From Kineococcus gynurae (GTDB taxonomy: Bacteria; Actinomycetota; Actinomycetes; Actinomycetales; Kineococcaceae), in the NCBI RefSeq assembly GCF_050871315.1, contig NZ_JBJLRE010000024.1: a stretch of DNA of 64,000 nt; one strand, 5' to 3'. The first letter of the stretch is position 1. Each line of letters starts with the position of its first letter. A program made the translations under genes and the position numbers. The notes below the pieces were generated by a model. The model was not told the origin of the DNA. It did no database searches and saw nothing but the letters and a program-made list of their open reading frames with translations. Below, in pieces: positions 15,348 to 24,282 of this stretch.

Positions 15348-16385
15348 TCAGTCCCTCGCGGGGACCGGCGCCGGGTCCCCGGGCAGGACGCGCCGCAGGA
15401 CGTCGGTCATCGTCACGACCCCGTGCAGCCGGCCCTCGGCGGCCACCACCGCGAGCTGCTCGCGGTTCTCCCGCAGGTCGCGGAACGCGATGTGCACGGG
15501 AGTCGCGGGGGGCAGGACGTGGGCCGGACGAGCGCGGTCGAGCGCGCGGGAGCCCGGCTCGTCCAGCAGGGTGTCGCGCACGTGGACGACGAGGAACCCG
15601 CTGCCCTCCCCGGTCTCGGGGAGCAGGACGACCCGCAGGTGCCCGGTACGCGCGGCGAGTTCCTGCACCTCGGCCACGGTGGCCCCGGCGGGCAGGGCGG
15701 TCACCGTGCGCCCGGGCTGCAGCAGGGTCTCCACGGCCTCGGTCTGCAGGTCCATGACGCTGCCGATCTGGGTCTGGAACCCCGGTTCGAGGGCTCCGGT
15801 GGAGGCGGAGTGCTCGACGAGGTGGCGGATGGTCTCGGCGTCCTGGCCCCCGACGGCGGCGGTGTCCGTCGGTTCGACCCCGGTCCGGGCGACCAGTTTG
15901 TTGGCGATCTCGTTCACCCAGGTCAACAGCGGGCGGAAGATCGCGATGTAGACCCGGGCCGGGAGCGCGGTCGCTACGGCCGAGGTCTCCGGGTGCGCGA
16001 TGGCCCAGGACTTGGGGGCCATCTCCCCCACCACCAGGTGCAGGAACGTGACGACGAACATGGCCAGGGCGAAGGCGACGGCGTCGGCGATCCACAGCGC
16101 CAGGCCGAGCGACTCCAGCAACGGCGTCAGCGCGTGGTGCACCGCCGGTTTCGTGACGGCGCCGAGGGCGAAGGTGCACGCGGTGATCCCCAGCTGGGCC
16201 CCGGCGAGCATGACGGTGAGTTCGTTGGCGCTGCGCAGGGCCGCGCGCGCCGAGCGGCTGGAACCGGCCGCCGCCTCGAGGCGGTGCCGCCGCAACCCCA
16301 GCAACGAGAACTCGATGATGACGAAGAACGCGGACCCGACGATGAGCAGGACGGTCGCCAGGGTCACGACCACGGGGTTGCTCAT
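15348..16385 (-). CDS. DUF21/CBS membrane protein (CNNM/CorC-like), short form
   Basis: A 345-aa member of the hemolysin C-like/CNNM family, thought to act in Mg2+/Co2+ homeostasis. The N-terminal DUF21 transmembrane domain spans about 1-190 (four hydrophobic segments, with FFVIIEFSLLGLRRHRLEAA at about 20-39). Two CBS motifs follow (about 205-325), including MDLQTEAVETLLQPGRTVTA. The C-terminal CorC_HlyC ligand domain, present in its upstream neighbour, is absent, so this is the short paralogue. Its start overlaps the stop of that neighbour (ATGA). The pair probably forms a hetero-oligomer. Confidence 0.87.
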   Translation of the reverse strand: MSNPVVVTLATVLLIVGSAFFVIIEFSLLGLRRHRLEAAAGSSRSARAALRSANELTVMLAGAQLGITACTFALGAVTKPAVHHALTPLLESLGLALWIADAVAFALAMFVVTFLHLVVGEMAPKSWAIAHPETSAVATALPARVYIAIFRPLLTWVNEIANKLVARTGVEPTDTAAVGGQDAETIRHLVEHSASTGALEPGFQTQIGSVMDLQTEAVETLLQPGRTVTALPAGATVAEVQELAARTGHLRVVLLPETGEGSGFLVVHVRDTLLDEPGSRALDRARPAHVLPPATPVHIAFRDLRENREQLAVVAAEGRLHGVVTMTDVLRRVLPGDPAPVPARD

Positions 16386-17791
16386 CGGTCCGTCATTCTG
16401 CCGCGCAGCGGTTCCTCGGCGGGCTCCCGGTCCGGGTCCGGCGGGTCGGTCTCCCGCAGGTGCAGTCGGACCCGGGCGGGGACGTGCCGTTCCACCTCCA
16501 GCACCTCCGCCTCCAGCACCCGGCGCCGGGGTTCGTTGCGGACGAGGTCGGCGGGGTCGGTGGGCAGGGTCAGCACCACCGTCTCCCCCACGGCCGGGAG
16601 GCTGCCGTGCTGGTCGATGACGAGGCCGGCGACGGTCTCGAACTCCCCGCGGGGCAGGTCGTGCCCGATCGAGCGTTCCAACTCGTCGAGGTGCAGGTCA
16701 CCCGGAACCGTCCAGCGGTCACCGTCGCGTTCCACGGGGTCGGGGCCGGCCTCGTCGTGCTCGTCGGTGATCTCGCCGACGAGTTCCTCGGCCAGGTCCT
16801 CCACGGTCAGCACGCCGGCGAACCCGCCGTACTCGTCGACGACGCAGGCGAGCTGCCGGCGGCTGCGGCCGAGTTCGGCCAGGGCGTCGGGCAGGGCCAT
16901 CATGGTCGGGAGCACCAGGGGTTCGCTCATCAGGTCCCCCACCGTCGCCGAGTCCGGCAGGCCCGAGCGCAGCAGTGTGACCAGCTCGACCTCCCCGACC
17001 GGCTGGTCGCGCTCGTCGACCACCGGGTAGCGCGTGTGCGAGCGGGCCATCAGGGTCCGGACCTCACCGAGGGACAGGCCGGCGTCCACCGCGTCCACCC
17101 GCGAGCGCGGGATCATGGCGTGCTCGACGTCGTGGCGCGGGAAGTCGAGGATGCGGTCCAGCAGCAGCGAGAGGTCCTCGGGCAGGTCCCCGGAGTCGCG
17201 GGAGTCGGCCACGATGCGTTCGAGGTCGGTGGCGGTGGCGCTGATGTCGACGTCGTGGACCGGCTCGATGCGCAGCAGGCGCAGCAACCCGTTGGCCGCG
17301 TGGTCGAAGATCGTGATGAGCCAGCCGAAGGCCGCCAGGTACACCTGGGTCGAACGCGCCAGCCACCGGGCCAACGGTTCGGGGTTGGCGATCGCGTAGT
17401 TCTTCGGGAACAGCTCACCGAAGATCATCTGCACCACGGTGAACAAGGCCAGGGAACCCACCGTCCCGACCGCGATGCTGACCGCCGCGGGGACCCCCGC
17501 ACCGCCCAAGAGGGTCGCGAGGGACTCCCCGACCAGGGGTTCGGCGGCGACCCCGACCAGCAGGCCCGTGACGGTGATCCCGAGCTGGGCGCCGGAGAGC
17601 ATGAACGACGTGCGGCGGGTGACCGCCAGGGCCCGGGCGGCCGCCTCGTCCCCGGCGTCGGCCTTCGCCCCGAGTCGGGCCCGGTCCACCGACATGTAGG
17701 CGAACTCCTGGGCGACGAAGTACCCGTTGGCCGCGATGAGGGCCAGGATGACGACGATCCCGGCCAGCAGGGTGAGCGTCGCGATCAGCAC
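16382..17791 (-). CDS. DUF21/CBS/CorC_HlyC membrane protein, long form
   Basis: A 469-aa CNNM/HlyC family protein. DUF21 membrane domain (about 1-200, with ANGYFVAQEFAYMSVDRARL near 19-38 and the SGAQLGITVTGL signature), paired CBS domains (about 220-345: IPRSRVDAVDAGLSL...), and a C-terminal CorC_HlyC domain (about 365-450; GDRWTVPGDLHLDELERSIG, then FETVAGLVIDQHGSLPAVGE). The family has been linked to Mg2+ export or regulation. Of in-frame starts the GTG at 17791 is the only one that puts the first helix at the N-terminus; its Shine-Dalgarno is poor, so the start is less certain. The gene is coupled to the short paralogue downstream. Confidence 0.88.
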   Translation of the reverse strand: MLIATLTLLAGIVVILALIAANGYFVAQEFAYMSVDRARLGAKADAGDEAAARALAVTRRTSFMLSGAQLGITVTGLLVGVAAEPLVGESLATLLGGAGVPAAVSIAVGTVGSLALFTVVQMIFGELFPKNYAIANPEPLARWLARSTQVYLAAFGWLITIFDHAANGLLRLLRIEPVHDVDISATATDLERIVADSRDSGDLPEDLSLLLDRILDFPRHDVEHAMIPRSRVDAVDAGLSLGEVRTLMARSHTRYPVVDERDQPVGEVELVTLLRSGLPDSATVGDLMSEPLVLPTMMALPDALAELGRSRRQLACVVDEYGGFAGVLTVEDLAEELVGEITDEHDEAGPDPVERDGDRWTVPGDLHLDELERSIGHDLPRGEFETVAGLVIDQHGSLPAVGETVVLTLPTDPADLVRNEPRRRVLEAEVLEVERHVPARVRLHLRETDPPDPDREPAEEPLRGRMTDR

Positions 17792-17949
17792 GTCCGGGCA
17801 CCGCCCGGGGTGCTCCCTCGCCGCGGGCGGGGACCCTTCATCCGTCGTTCGACGTGAGACACGGTCCGGCCCTGTTCCTTCGGTCGTCCGCACCCGGGTC
17901 GGGCACTGGTGTCCGTCAGAGCCTAGGCAGAGATGATCGCGAGCGCCCG

Positions 17950-18171
17950 TCAGCGCTTGCGGGTCCGGTCGCGCCCAAGACGACGGGCGGGCGGCACGTC
18001 CATGGCCTCGCAGACGGCCAGCCAGACCGCCTTCGGGTCCTCGCCCGCGTCCAGCGCCTCCTCCGGGGTCCGGTCGCCGAGGGCGAGCAGGACCTGGTCG
18101 TGGGCCAGGGAGCGGCCGTAGGCCTCCCCGAACTCGTCGCGCATCAGGACCCAGAACTCGCTCACCCGCAC
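17950..18171 (-). CDS. DUF3046 family protein
   Basis: A 73-aa cytoplasmic protein of the actinobacterial DUF3046 family. It has the family core SEFWVLMRDEFGEAYGRSLA (4-23), HDQVLLALGDRTPEEALDAG and DPKAVWLAVCEAMDVP, with a basic tail. The family usually lies beside recA/recX; here it is separated from recA by a 14-kb accessory block. The open frame continues upstream without family similarity; GTG at 18171 follows GAGGGTGG, and a second GTG at 18165 is an alternative. Function is unknown; the recA link suggests a repair or regulatory role. It diverges from lhr, 99 bases away. Confidence 0.87.
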   Translation of the reverse strand: MRVSEFWVLMRDEFGEAYGRSLAHDQVLLALGDRTPEEALDAGEDPKAVWLAVCEAMDVPPARRLGRDRTRKR

Positions 18172-18270
18172 CCGGCCACCCTCGCACGGCACGGCCCGCC
18201 CCGTTCCGGGGGCCGGTCCCGCCGAGATCGTCGGGGCGCTCGTGTCGGAGGGGGGTGGTGTCATGACCCC

Positions 18271-21200
18271 ATGAGTCCGAAGCGCCCCTCGCCCCCCGCT
18301 CCCGGGGGGTCCCGAGACCCGGGGCCGGACGCGGCCGAGGTGCTCGGACGGTTCTCGGAGGCGACCCGGTCCTGGTTCACCGGGGCCTTCGCCGCCCCGA
18401 CGGCGGCCCAGCTCGGCGCGTGGGACGCCGTCAGCCGGGGGCAGCACGCGCTCGTCGTCGCCCCCACGGGTTCCGGCAAGACCCTCTCGGCCTTCCTCTG
18501 GGCGCTCGACACGCTGGCCGCCGCCCCGGCGCCGGAGGACAAGGACCACCGGTGCCGGGTGCTCTACGTCTCGCCCCTGAAGGCGCTGGCCGTCGACGTC
18601 GAACGCAACCTCCGCTCCCCGCTCACCGGGATACGCCAGGCCGCGCAGCGGCTCGGCCTGCCGGACCCGGGAGTGCGCGTCGGCGTCCGGTCCGGGGACA
18701 CCCCCGCCGAGGAACGGCGCGCGTTCACCCGCACCCCGCCCGACGTCCTCATCACCACCCCGGAGTCGCTGTTCCTGCTGCTGACCTCCAAGGCCCGCGA
18801 GCAGCTCGTCGGGGTGCGGACCGTGGTCCTCGACGAGGTGCACGCCATGGCCGGGTCCAAGCGCGGGGCCCACCTGGCCGTCTCGCTGGAGCGGTTGGAC
18901 GCCCTGGTCGCCGCGCACGGCGGCCCCCCGACCCAGCGGGTGGGCCTGTCGGCGACGGTCCGGCCCGTGGAGACGGTCGCCGCGTGGGTCTCCGGCGGAC
19001 GGCCGGTGACCGTGGTGCAACCCCCGGCGGACAAGCAGTTCGACCTGCGCGTGGTCGTGCCGGTCGAGGACATGTCCGAGCTGGACTCCTCCGGCCGGGG
19101 ACCGGAGTCCGACGACCTCACCGGGCAGGCCGCGGGGCAGGCGCCCCGGGCCAGCATCTGGCCGCACGTCGAGGAGCGGATCGTCGACCTCGTGGCCGAG
19201 CACCGCTCGACGCTGGTCTTCGCCAACTCACGACGGTTGTCCGAACGGCTCACCGCCCGGCTCAACGAGGTCTGGGACGAGCGGCTGCACCCCGACGAGG
19301 AGGCCGTCGAGGCCGGTGCCGTCCCCGCCCAGCTGATGGGCCAGACCGGGAGCTCGGAGGGGGCGCCCCCCGTCCTCGCCCGCGCCCACCACGGCTCGGT
19401 CTCCAAGGAGCAGCGCTCGCTCATCGAGGAGGACCTCAAGGCCGGGCGCCTGCCCGCCGTCGTGGCGACCTCCAGCCTGGAGCTCGGGATCGACATGGGA
19501 GCGGTCGACCTGGTCGTCCAGGTGGAGTCACCGCCCAGCGTGGCCAGCGGGCTGCAGCGCGTCGGGCGGGCCGGGCACCAGGTGGGTGCGGTCTCGCGCG
19601 GGGTCCTGTTCCCGAAGTTCCGCGGCGACCTGCTGCAGACCGCCGTGGTGGTCGAGCGCATGCGCTCGGGGCAGATCGAGGAGCTGCACGTCCCCGCGAA
19701 CCCCCTCGACGTGCTGGCCCAGCAGGTGGTCGCCATGGTCGCGATGGAGGACTGGTCGGTCCCGGACCTGCACGACCTGGTGCGCCGGGCCGCGCCGTTC
19801 GCCGGTCTGAGCCGGGCCGTGCTCGACGCCGTCCTCGACATGCTCTCCGGGCGCTACCCGAGCGACGAGTTCGCCGAGCTGCGACCGAGGTTGGTCTGGG
19901 ACCGGGTGACCGAGAACCTCTCCGGCCGCCCCGGGGCCCAGCGCTTGGCGGTCACCAGCGGGGGGACGATCCCCGACCGGGGGCTGTTCGGGGTGTTCCT
20001 GGCCTCCGGCGAGGGCCCGGGACGACGGGTGGGTGAACTCGACGAGGAGATGGTCTACGAGTCGCGGGTCGGCGACGTCATCACCCTGGGGTCCAGCGCC
20101 TGGCGCATCGAGGACATCACCCACGACCGGGTCCTGGTCACCCCCGCGCCGGGCCAACCGGGCCGCCTGCCGTTCTGGCACGGCGACGCGCTCGGCCGTC
20201 CGGCCGAACTCGGCCGGGCCCTCGGCGCGTTCGTGCGCGAACTCGGCGGGCTGACCGGAGGGTTCACCGGAGAGGCTGCGCGGCAACGGATCCGGACGGC
20301 CGGGCTGGACGAGTGGGCCACCGACAACCTCTGCACCTACCTCGACGAGCAGCAGCAGGCGACGAACCACGTCCCCGACGACCGCACCATCGTCGTCGAA
20401 CGGTTCCGCGACGAGCTGGGCGACTGGCGGATCTGCGTCCACTCCCCCTTCGGCGGGCAGGTCCACTCGCCCTGGGCCCTCGCGCTCGGGGCCCGGATGC
20501 GCGAACGTTTCGGGGTCGACGTGCAGGCCATGCCCGCCGACGACGGCATCGTGCTGCGGCTGCCGGACCTGGAACTGCCCGACGGGCAGGCCCCCGACGT
20601 CGCCGACCTCGTCGTGCTGGAGCACACCGAGGTCGAGGCCCTGGTGACCGACGAGGTCGGTGGGTCCTCGCTGTTCGCGTCCCGGTTCCGCGAGTGCGCC
20701 GCCCGCGCGCTGCTGCTCCCCCGCCGTCAGCCCGGGCGACGGCAACCGTTGTGGCAGCAACGGCAGCGGGCCGCCTCGCTCCTGCAGGTCGCGAGCCGGT
20801 TCGCCAGTTTCCCGATCGTGCTGGAGACGGTGCGCGAGTGCCTCTCCGACGTGTTCGACGTCGCCGGGCTGGTCCAGCTGATGAAGGACGTCGAGTCGCG
20901 TCGGGTCCGCATCGTGGAGATCGAGTCCTCGCAGCCCTCACCCTTCGCCCGGGGTCTGATGTTCGGCTACGTCGCCCAGTTCCTCTACGAGGGTGATTCC
21001 CCCCTCGCCGAGCGGCGGGCGGCGGCGCTCTCCCTCGACCCGTCGCTGCTGGCCGAGCTGCTCGGCCGCGGTGAGGGAGCGGCGCTGCGGGACCTGCTGG
21101 ACCCGGACGCCGTGGAGCGGACCGAGCTGGAACTGCAGCGACTGGTCCCCGAACGCCGTTGTCGCGACGCCGAGGACGTCGCCGACCTGCTGCGCGTCCT

Positions 21201-23103
21201 CGGCCCGTTGACCACCGAGGAGGTCCGGGCCCGCAGCGGTGCGGGCGTGAGCGCCGAGCAGGCCACCGACGGGGCCGACGGCGCGGACGCCCGTCCCGCC
21301 GTCGGCGTGGTCGCCCGGTGGCTGGAAGGGCTGGAGGAGGCCCGCCGGGTCATCCGCGTCCGGATCGCCGGCGGCGAGCACTGGGCCACGATCGAGGACG
21401 CCGGCCGGTTGCGCGACGGGCTGGGCACCCCGCTGCCCGTGGGGGTCCCCGAGGCGTTCACCGAGCCGGTGGCCGACCCGTTGCTGGAGCTGCTCGGCCG
21501 CTTCGCCCGCACCCGCGGCCCGTTCACCGTCGTCGACGCGGCCGCCCGGTTCGGACTCGGGCGGGCCGTCGCTCACGACACCCTGCGACGGCTGCAGTCC
21601 ACCGGTCGGGTGGTCGAGGGCGAGCTGCGGCCCGGTGGCACCGGGCTGGAGTTCTGCGACGCCGACGTGCTGCGGATCCTGCGCCGGCGCTCGCTCGCCG
21701 CGCTGCGCGCCGACGTCGAACCGGTCTCCCCCCGCGACCTGGCCCGTTTCGTCCCGCAGTGGCAGGGCGCCGGCGGCGGGGTGCGCAACCGCCTGCGCGG
21801 GGTGGACGGGCTGCTGCGGGCCGTCGAGCAGCTGGCGGGCGCGGTGGTGCCCGCGAGCGCCCTGGAACCGCTCGTGCTGAGCTCCCGGGTCGAGGGGTAC
21901 ACCCCGTCGCTGCTGGACGAGCTCATGGCGGCGGGCGAGGTCCTGGTGGCCGGCCACGGGTCCCTGCCCGGGGAGGACGGCTGGGTCTCGCTGCACCCCG
22001 TCGACCTCGCCCCGCTGACCCTGCCCGATCCGGACGAGGCGGAGGCGGCCCCGGACACCGAGCTGCACCGGTCCGTCCTGGCCGCGCTGGACGGCGGGGG
22101 CGCCTACTTCTTCCGCCGGTTGTCCGACTCGGTGGGAGCGACCGACGACGCCGCGCTCACCGAGGTGCTCTGGGACCTGTTCTGGGCCGGGCGGATCGGC
22201 AACGACACCCTCTCACCGCTGCGCAACCGGCTCGGGGCCGGCCGCAGCGCCCACCGCACCCGCAAGGCGGCCCCCCGGGCCCGCTACGCGCGCCGCGGAC
22301 TGCCGCGCGGGGGGCTGCGGTCGGGTCGTCCGGAGATGGCGAGCCGGACCGGTCCGCCCACGGCCGCCGGGCGGTGGTCGTTGCTGCCCGAGGTGGAGAC
22401 CGATGCGACGCACCGGGCGCACGCGACGGCCGAACTGCTGCTGGACCGGCACGGCGTGCTGACCCGTGGGGCGGTCATGAGCGAGCGGGTGCCGGGCGGG
22501 TTCGCCGGCGTGTACCGCGTCCTGGCCGCGTTCGAGGAGGCCGGCCGGGCGCGGCGCGGGTACTTCGTGGAGGGGCTCGGGGCGTCGCAGTTCGCGACGG
22601 CCGGGGCGGTGGACCGGTTGCGGGACAGCGCTCGTCCGCTGGGCGAGGCCCGCCCTTCCGACCGCGCGGGCCGGGCCGGGGCCCGCGGCGAGACCGCGGA
22701 CCGGGGGCCGGGGGCCCTCGTGCTGGCGGCCACCGACCCGGCGAACCCGTTCGGGGCGGCGCTGGGGTGGCCCGAGCGCCCCGACCGCCCCGACCTCGCG
22801 GCCGGCGCCTCCGGTCACAAGCCCGGGCGCAAGGCCGGCGCCCTGGTCGTCCTGCTCGACGGTGAGCTCGTCCTCTACGTCGAGCGTGGGGGCCGCACCC
22901 TGCTGTCCTGGACGGAGGAGCCCGACCAGCTGCAACCGGCGGCCGACGCGCTGGCCCTGGCCGTCCGGGACGGTGTCCTCGGTCGGCTCACGGTCGAGAA
23001 GGCCGACGGCGCGGGGGTGCTGACGGCCGGGTCCGCACTGGGCTCGGCGCTCGAGGCCGCCGGTTTCCACGCCACCCCACGGGGGTTGCGGATCCGTGCC
23101 TGA
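18271..23103 (+). CDS. lhr: Large DNA helicase Lhr
   Basis: An ATP-dependent 3'-to-5' DNA/RNA:DNA helicase of superfamily 2, 1610 aa, similar in length to mycobacterial Lhr (about 1500). Motif I is APTGSGKT (about 64-71), motif II DEVH (about 187-190), motif III SATVRP and motif VI QRVGRAGHQ (about 430). The winged-helix and Lhr-core region follow, and the long C-terminal half (residues about 860-1610) is the extension of actinobacterial Lhr, needed for oligomerisation. The ATG at 18271 is chosen because the protein then begins just before the AAQLGAWDAVSRG Q-motif-like segment, and GGAGG lies upstream. The next gene, nei2, begins 12 bases after the stop, as in mycobacteria where lhr and nei2 are adjacent, arguing for a joint role in repair. 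Confidence 0.96.
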   Translation: MSPKRPSPPAPGGSRDPGPDAAEVLGRFSEATRSWFTGAFAAPTAAQLGAWDAVSRGQHALVVAPTGSGKTLSAFLWALDTLAAAPAPEDKDHRCRVLYVSPLKALAVDVERNLRSPLTGIRQAAQRLGLPDPGVRVGVRSGDTPAEERRAFTRTPPDVLITTPESLFLLLTSKAREQLVGVRTVVLDEVHAMAGSKRGAHLAVSLERLDALVAAHGGPPTQRVGLSATVRPVETVAAWVSGGRPVTVVQPPADKQFDLRVVVPVEDMSELDSSGRGPESDDLTGQAAGQAPRASIWPHVEERIVDLVAEHRSTLVFANSRRLSERLTARLNEVWDERLHPDEEAVEAGAVPAQLMGQTGSSEGAPPVLARAHHGSVSKEQRSLIEEDLKAGRLPAVVATSSLELGIDMGAVDLVVQVESPPSVASGLQRVGRAGHQVGAVSRGVLFPKFRGDLLQTAVVVERMRSGQIEELHVPANPLDVLAQQVVAMVAMEDWSVPDLHDLVRRAAPFAGLSRAVLDAVLDMLSGRYPSDEFAELRPRLVWDRVTENLSGRPGAQRLAVTSGGTIPDRGLFGVFLASGEGPGRRVGELDEEMVYESRVGDVITLGSSAWRIEDITHDRVLVTPAPGQPGRLPFWHGDALGRPAELGRALGAFVRELGGLTGGFTGEAARQRIRTAGLDEWATDNLCTYLDEQQQATNHVPDDRTIVVERFRDELGDWRICVHSPFGGQVHSPWALALGARMRERFGVDVQAMPADDGIVLRLPDLELPDGQAPDVADLVVLEHTEVEALVTDEVGGSSLFASRFRECAARALLLPRRQPGRRQPLWQQRQRAASLLQVASRFASFPIVLETVRECLSDVFDVAGLVQLMKDVESRRVRIVEIESSQPSPFARGLMFGYVAQFLYEGDSPLAERRAAALSLDPSLLAELLGRGEGAALRDLLDPDAVERTELELQRLVPERRCRDAEDVADLLRVLGPLTTEEVRARSGAGVSAEQATDGADGADARPAVGVVARWLEGLEEARRVIRVRIAGGEHWATIEDAGRLRDGLGTPLPVGVPEAFTEPVADPLLELLGRFARTRGPFTVVDAAARFGLGRAVAHDTLRRLQSTGRVVEGELRPGGTGLEFCDADVLRILRRRSLAALRADVEPVSPRDLARFVPQWQGAGGGVRNRLRGVDGLLRAVEQLAGAVVPASALEPLVLSSRVEGYTPSLLDELMAAGEVLVAGHGSLPGEDGWVSLHPVDLAPLTLPDPDEAEAAPDTELHRSVLAALDGGGAYFFRRLSDSVGATDDAALTEVLWDLFWAGRIGNDTLSPLRNRLGAGRSAHRTRKAAPRARYARRGLPRGGLRSGRPEMASRTGPPTAAGRWSLLPEVETDATHRAHATAELLLDRHGVLTRGAVMSERVPGGFAGVYRVLAAFEEAGRARRGYFVEGLGASQFATAGAVDRLRDSARPLGEARPSDRAGRAGARGETADRGPGALVLAATDPANPFGAALGWPERPDRPDLAAGASGHKPGRKAGALVVLLDGELVLYVERGGRTLLSWTEEPDQLQPAADALALAVRDGVLGRLTVEKADGAGVLTAGSALGSALEAAGFHATPRGLRIRA

Positions 23104-23130
23104 GGGGGACGTCCGTGCCTGAGGGCGACG
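23093..23130 (+). repeat. 19-bp tandem duplication at the lhr/nei2 junction
   Basis: Copy 1 (23093-23111) and copy 2 (23112-23130) are identical except for one base (GGGGG versus GGGCG). Each contains GTGCCTGAGGG: copy 1 supplies the lhr stop and copy 2 supplies the nei2 start. See the corresponding finding. Confidence 0.92.
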
Positions 23131-24023
23131 TGGTCTGGCGCACCGCCCGGCGGTTGCACGCGGCGCAGGCCGGCCGCGTGCTGCTGTCCAGCGACCTGCG
23201 CTGGCCGAGCCTCGCCCTCGTCGACCTGGCGGGACGCGAGGTGCTCGAGGTGGTCAGTGCCGGCAAGCACCTGCTCACCCGGGTCGCACCGGGCCCCGAC
23301 CCGGCCGCGGAGCCACCGCTCACCCTGCACAGCCACCTCCGGATGGAGGGGTCCTGGCACGTCCACCGCACGGGTGAACCCTGGACCCGGCGATCGGCCT
23401 CGGGCATCCGGGCGGTCCTCACCACGGCGGAGTGGACCGCCGTCGGGCACAGGCTCGGGATGCTCGACCTGGCCCCGACGACGCGGGAGGCGGAGTGGGT
23501 CGGTCACCTGGGCCCGGACCTGCTCGGGCCGGGCTGGGACCCGGAGCACGCCGTGCGGAACCTGCTGGCCGACCCGGGTCGCGAACTCGGTTCCGCCCTG
23601 CTCGACCAGCGGGTGCTGGCCGGGGTCGGCACCTTCTACATGGCCGAGGCGTGCTTCCTGGCCCGGTTGACCCCGTGGTCACCGGTCGCGGACCTGCCCG
23701 ACGTCGCGACGTTCGTCACCCTGGTGCACCGGCTGCTGGACCTGAACAAGGAGCGGGTCGATCAGGTGACCACCGGTGACCTGCGGCGGGGTCGGCAGAA
23801 CTACGCCCACGCCCGGTCCGGGCTTCCCTGCCTGCGCTGCGGGGCGACGGTCCGGGTCGCGCCCATCAACGAACCGCCGCAGGACCGCACCGCCTTCTAC
23901 TGCCCCGGATGCCAGCGCGGACCCACGCCCACCGACGACGGTCGGCCGCAGCGACCGCTCGGCTCGTCCCGGGTCCCGGGCACCCGGGCGGCGAGGGGGC
24001 CCACGTACCGGACCCGGCGCTGA
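23115..24023 (+). CDS. nei2: DNA glycosylase/AP lyase Nei2 (Fpg/Nei family)
   Basis: A base-excision repair glycosylase removing oxidised pyrimidines, 302 aa. After Met removal the catalytic N-terminus is PEGD, with the helix VVWRTARRLH behind it; a lysine equivalent to the bacterial Nei/Fpg catalytic Lys is K51 (SAGKHLL). The H2TH region follows at about 150-220. The zinc finger is C-L-R-C ... C-P-G-C with 20 residues between the pairs (about 238-266). Residues after about 268 form a Pro/Arg-rich tail. The GTG lies in the second copy of a 19-bp duplication; GAGGGGG precedes it. It is co-transcribed with lhr. Confidence 0.93.
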   Translation: MPEGDVVWRTARRLHAAQAGRVLLSSDLRWPSLALVDLAGREVLEVVSAGKHLLTRVAPGPDPAAEPPLTLHSHLRMEGSWHVHRTGEPWTRRSASGIRAVLTTAEWTAVGHRLGMLDLAPTTREAEWVGHLGPDLLGPGWDPEHAVRNLLADPGRELGSALLDQRVLAGVGTFYMAEACFLARLTPWSPVADLPDVATFVTLVHRLLDLNKERVDQVTTGDLRRGRQNYAHARSGLPCLRCGATVRVAPINEPPQDRTAFYCPGCQRGPTPTDDGRPQRPLGSSRVPGTRAARGPTYRTRR

Positions 24024-24282
24024 CCGCGGGCGGACCCGTCGGGAGGGGGCACGCCGGGTCTGGTCCCGCGGGGGCGTCCGGGGCCACCGTCGCTCAGGGT
24101 CGCGATGCTGCTGTCCGCCCTGGCCGCGGGCCTGGGGCTGCTGTGCCCCGTCTCGTCCGGGTCTCGGAGGACGCCACGATCCCGAAGCGAGGCGCGGCCG
24201 ACCAGCACGACGACGTCGACGCCGTCCTGCGGCGTCGACGTCGGGTGCTGCTCCTGCTGGGGGGCGGCGGCGCCTGCTGAGG
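24024..24282 (+). other. Gene-poor stretch, possible small-gene remnant
   Basis: The gap between the convergent nei2 and clgR genes holds no intact recognisable gene. From 24103 a frame reads MLLSALAAGLGLLCPVSS (signal-like, high third-position GC). After about base 24160 the coding-like pattern continues in the next frame as VSEDATIPKRGAADQ and ends at 24280. This could be a frameshifted small lipoprotein-like gene or chance in GC-rich DNA. Confidence 0.25.

Noticed and set aside
16382..18187. Long start of the DUF21 protein (601 codons)
   Set aside because: The N-terminal extension is Arg/Gly/Pro-rich, overlaps the DUF3046 gene, and would bury the first membrane helix far inside.
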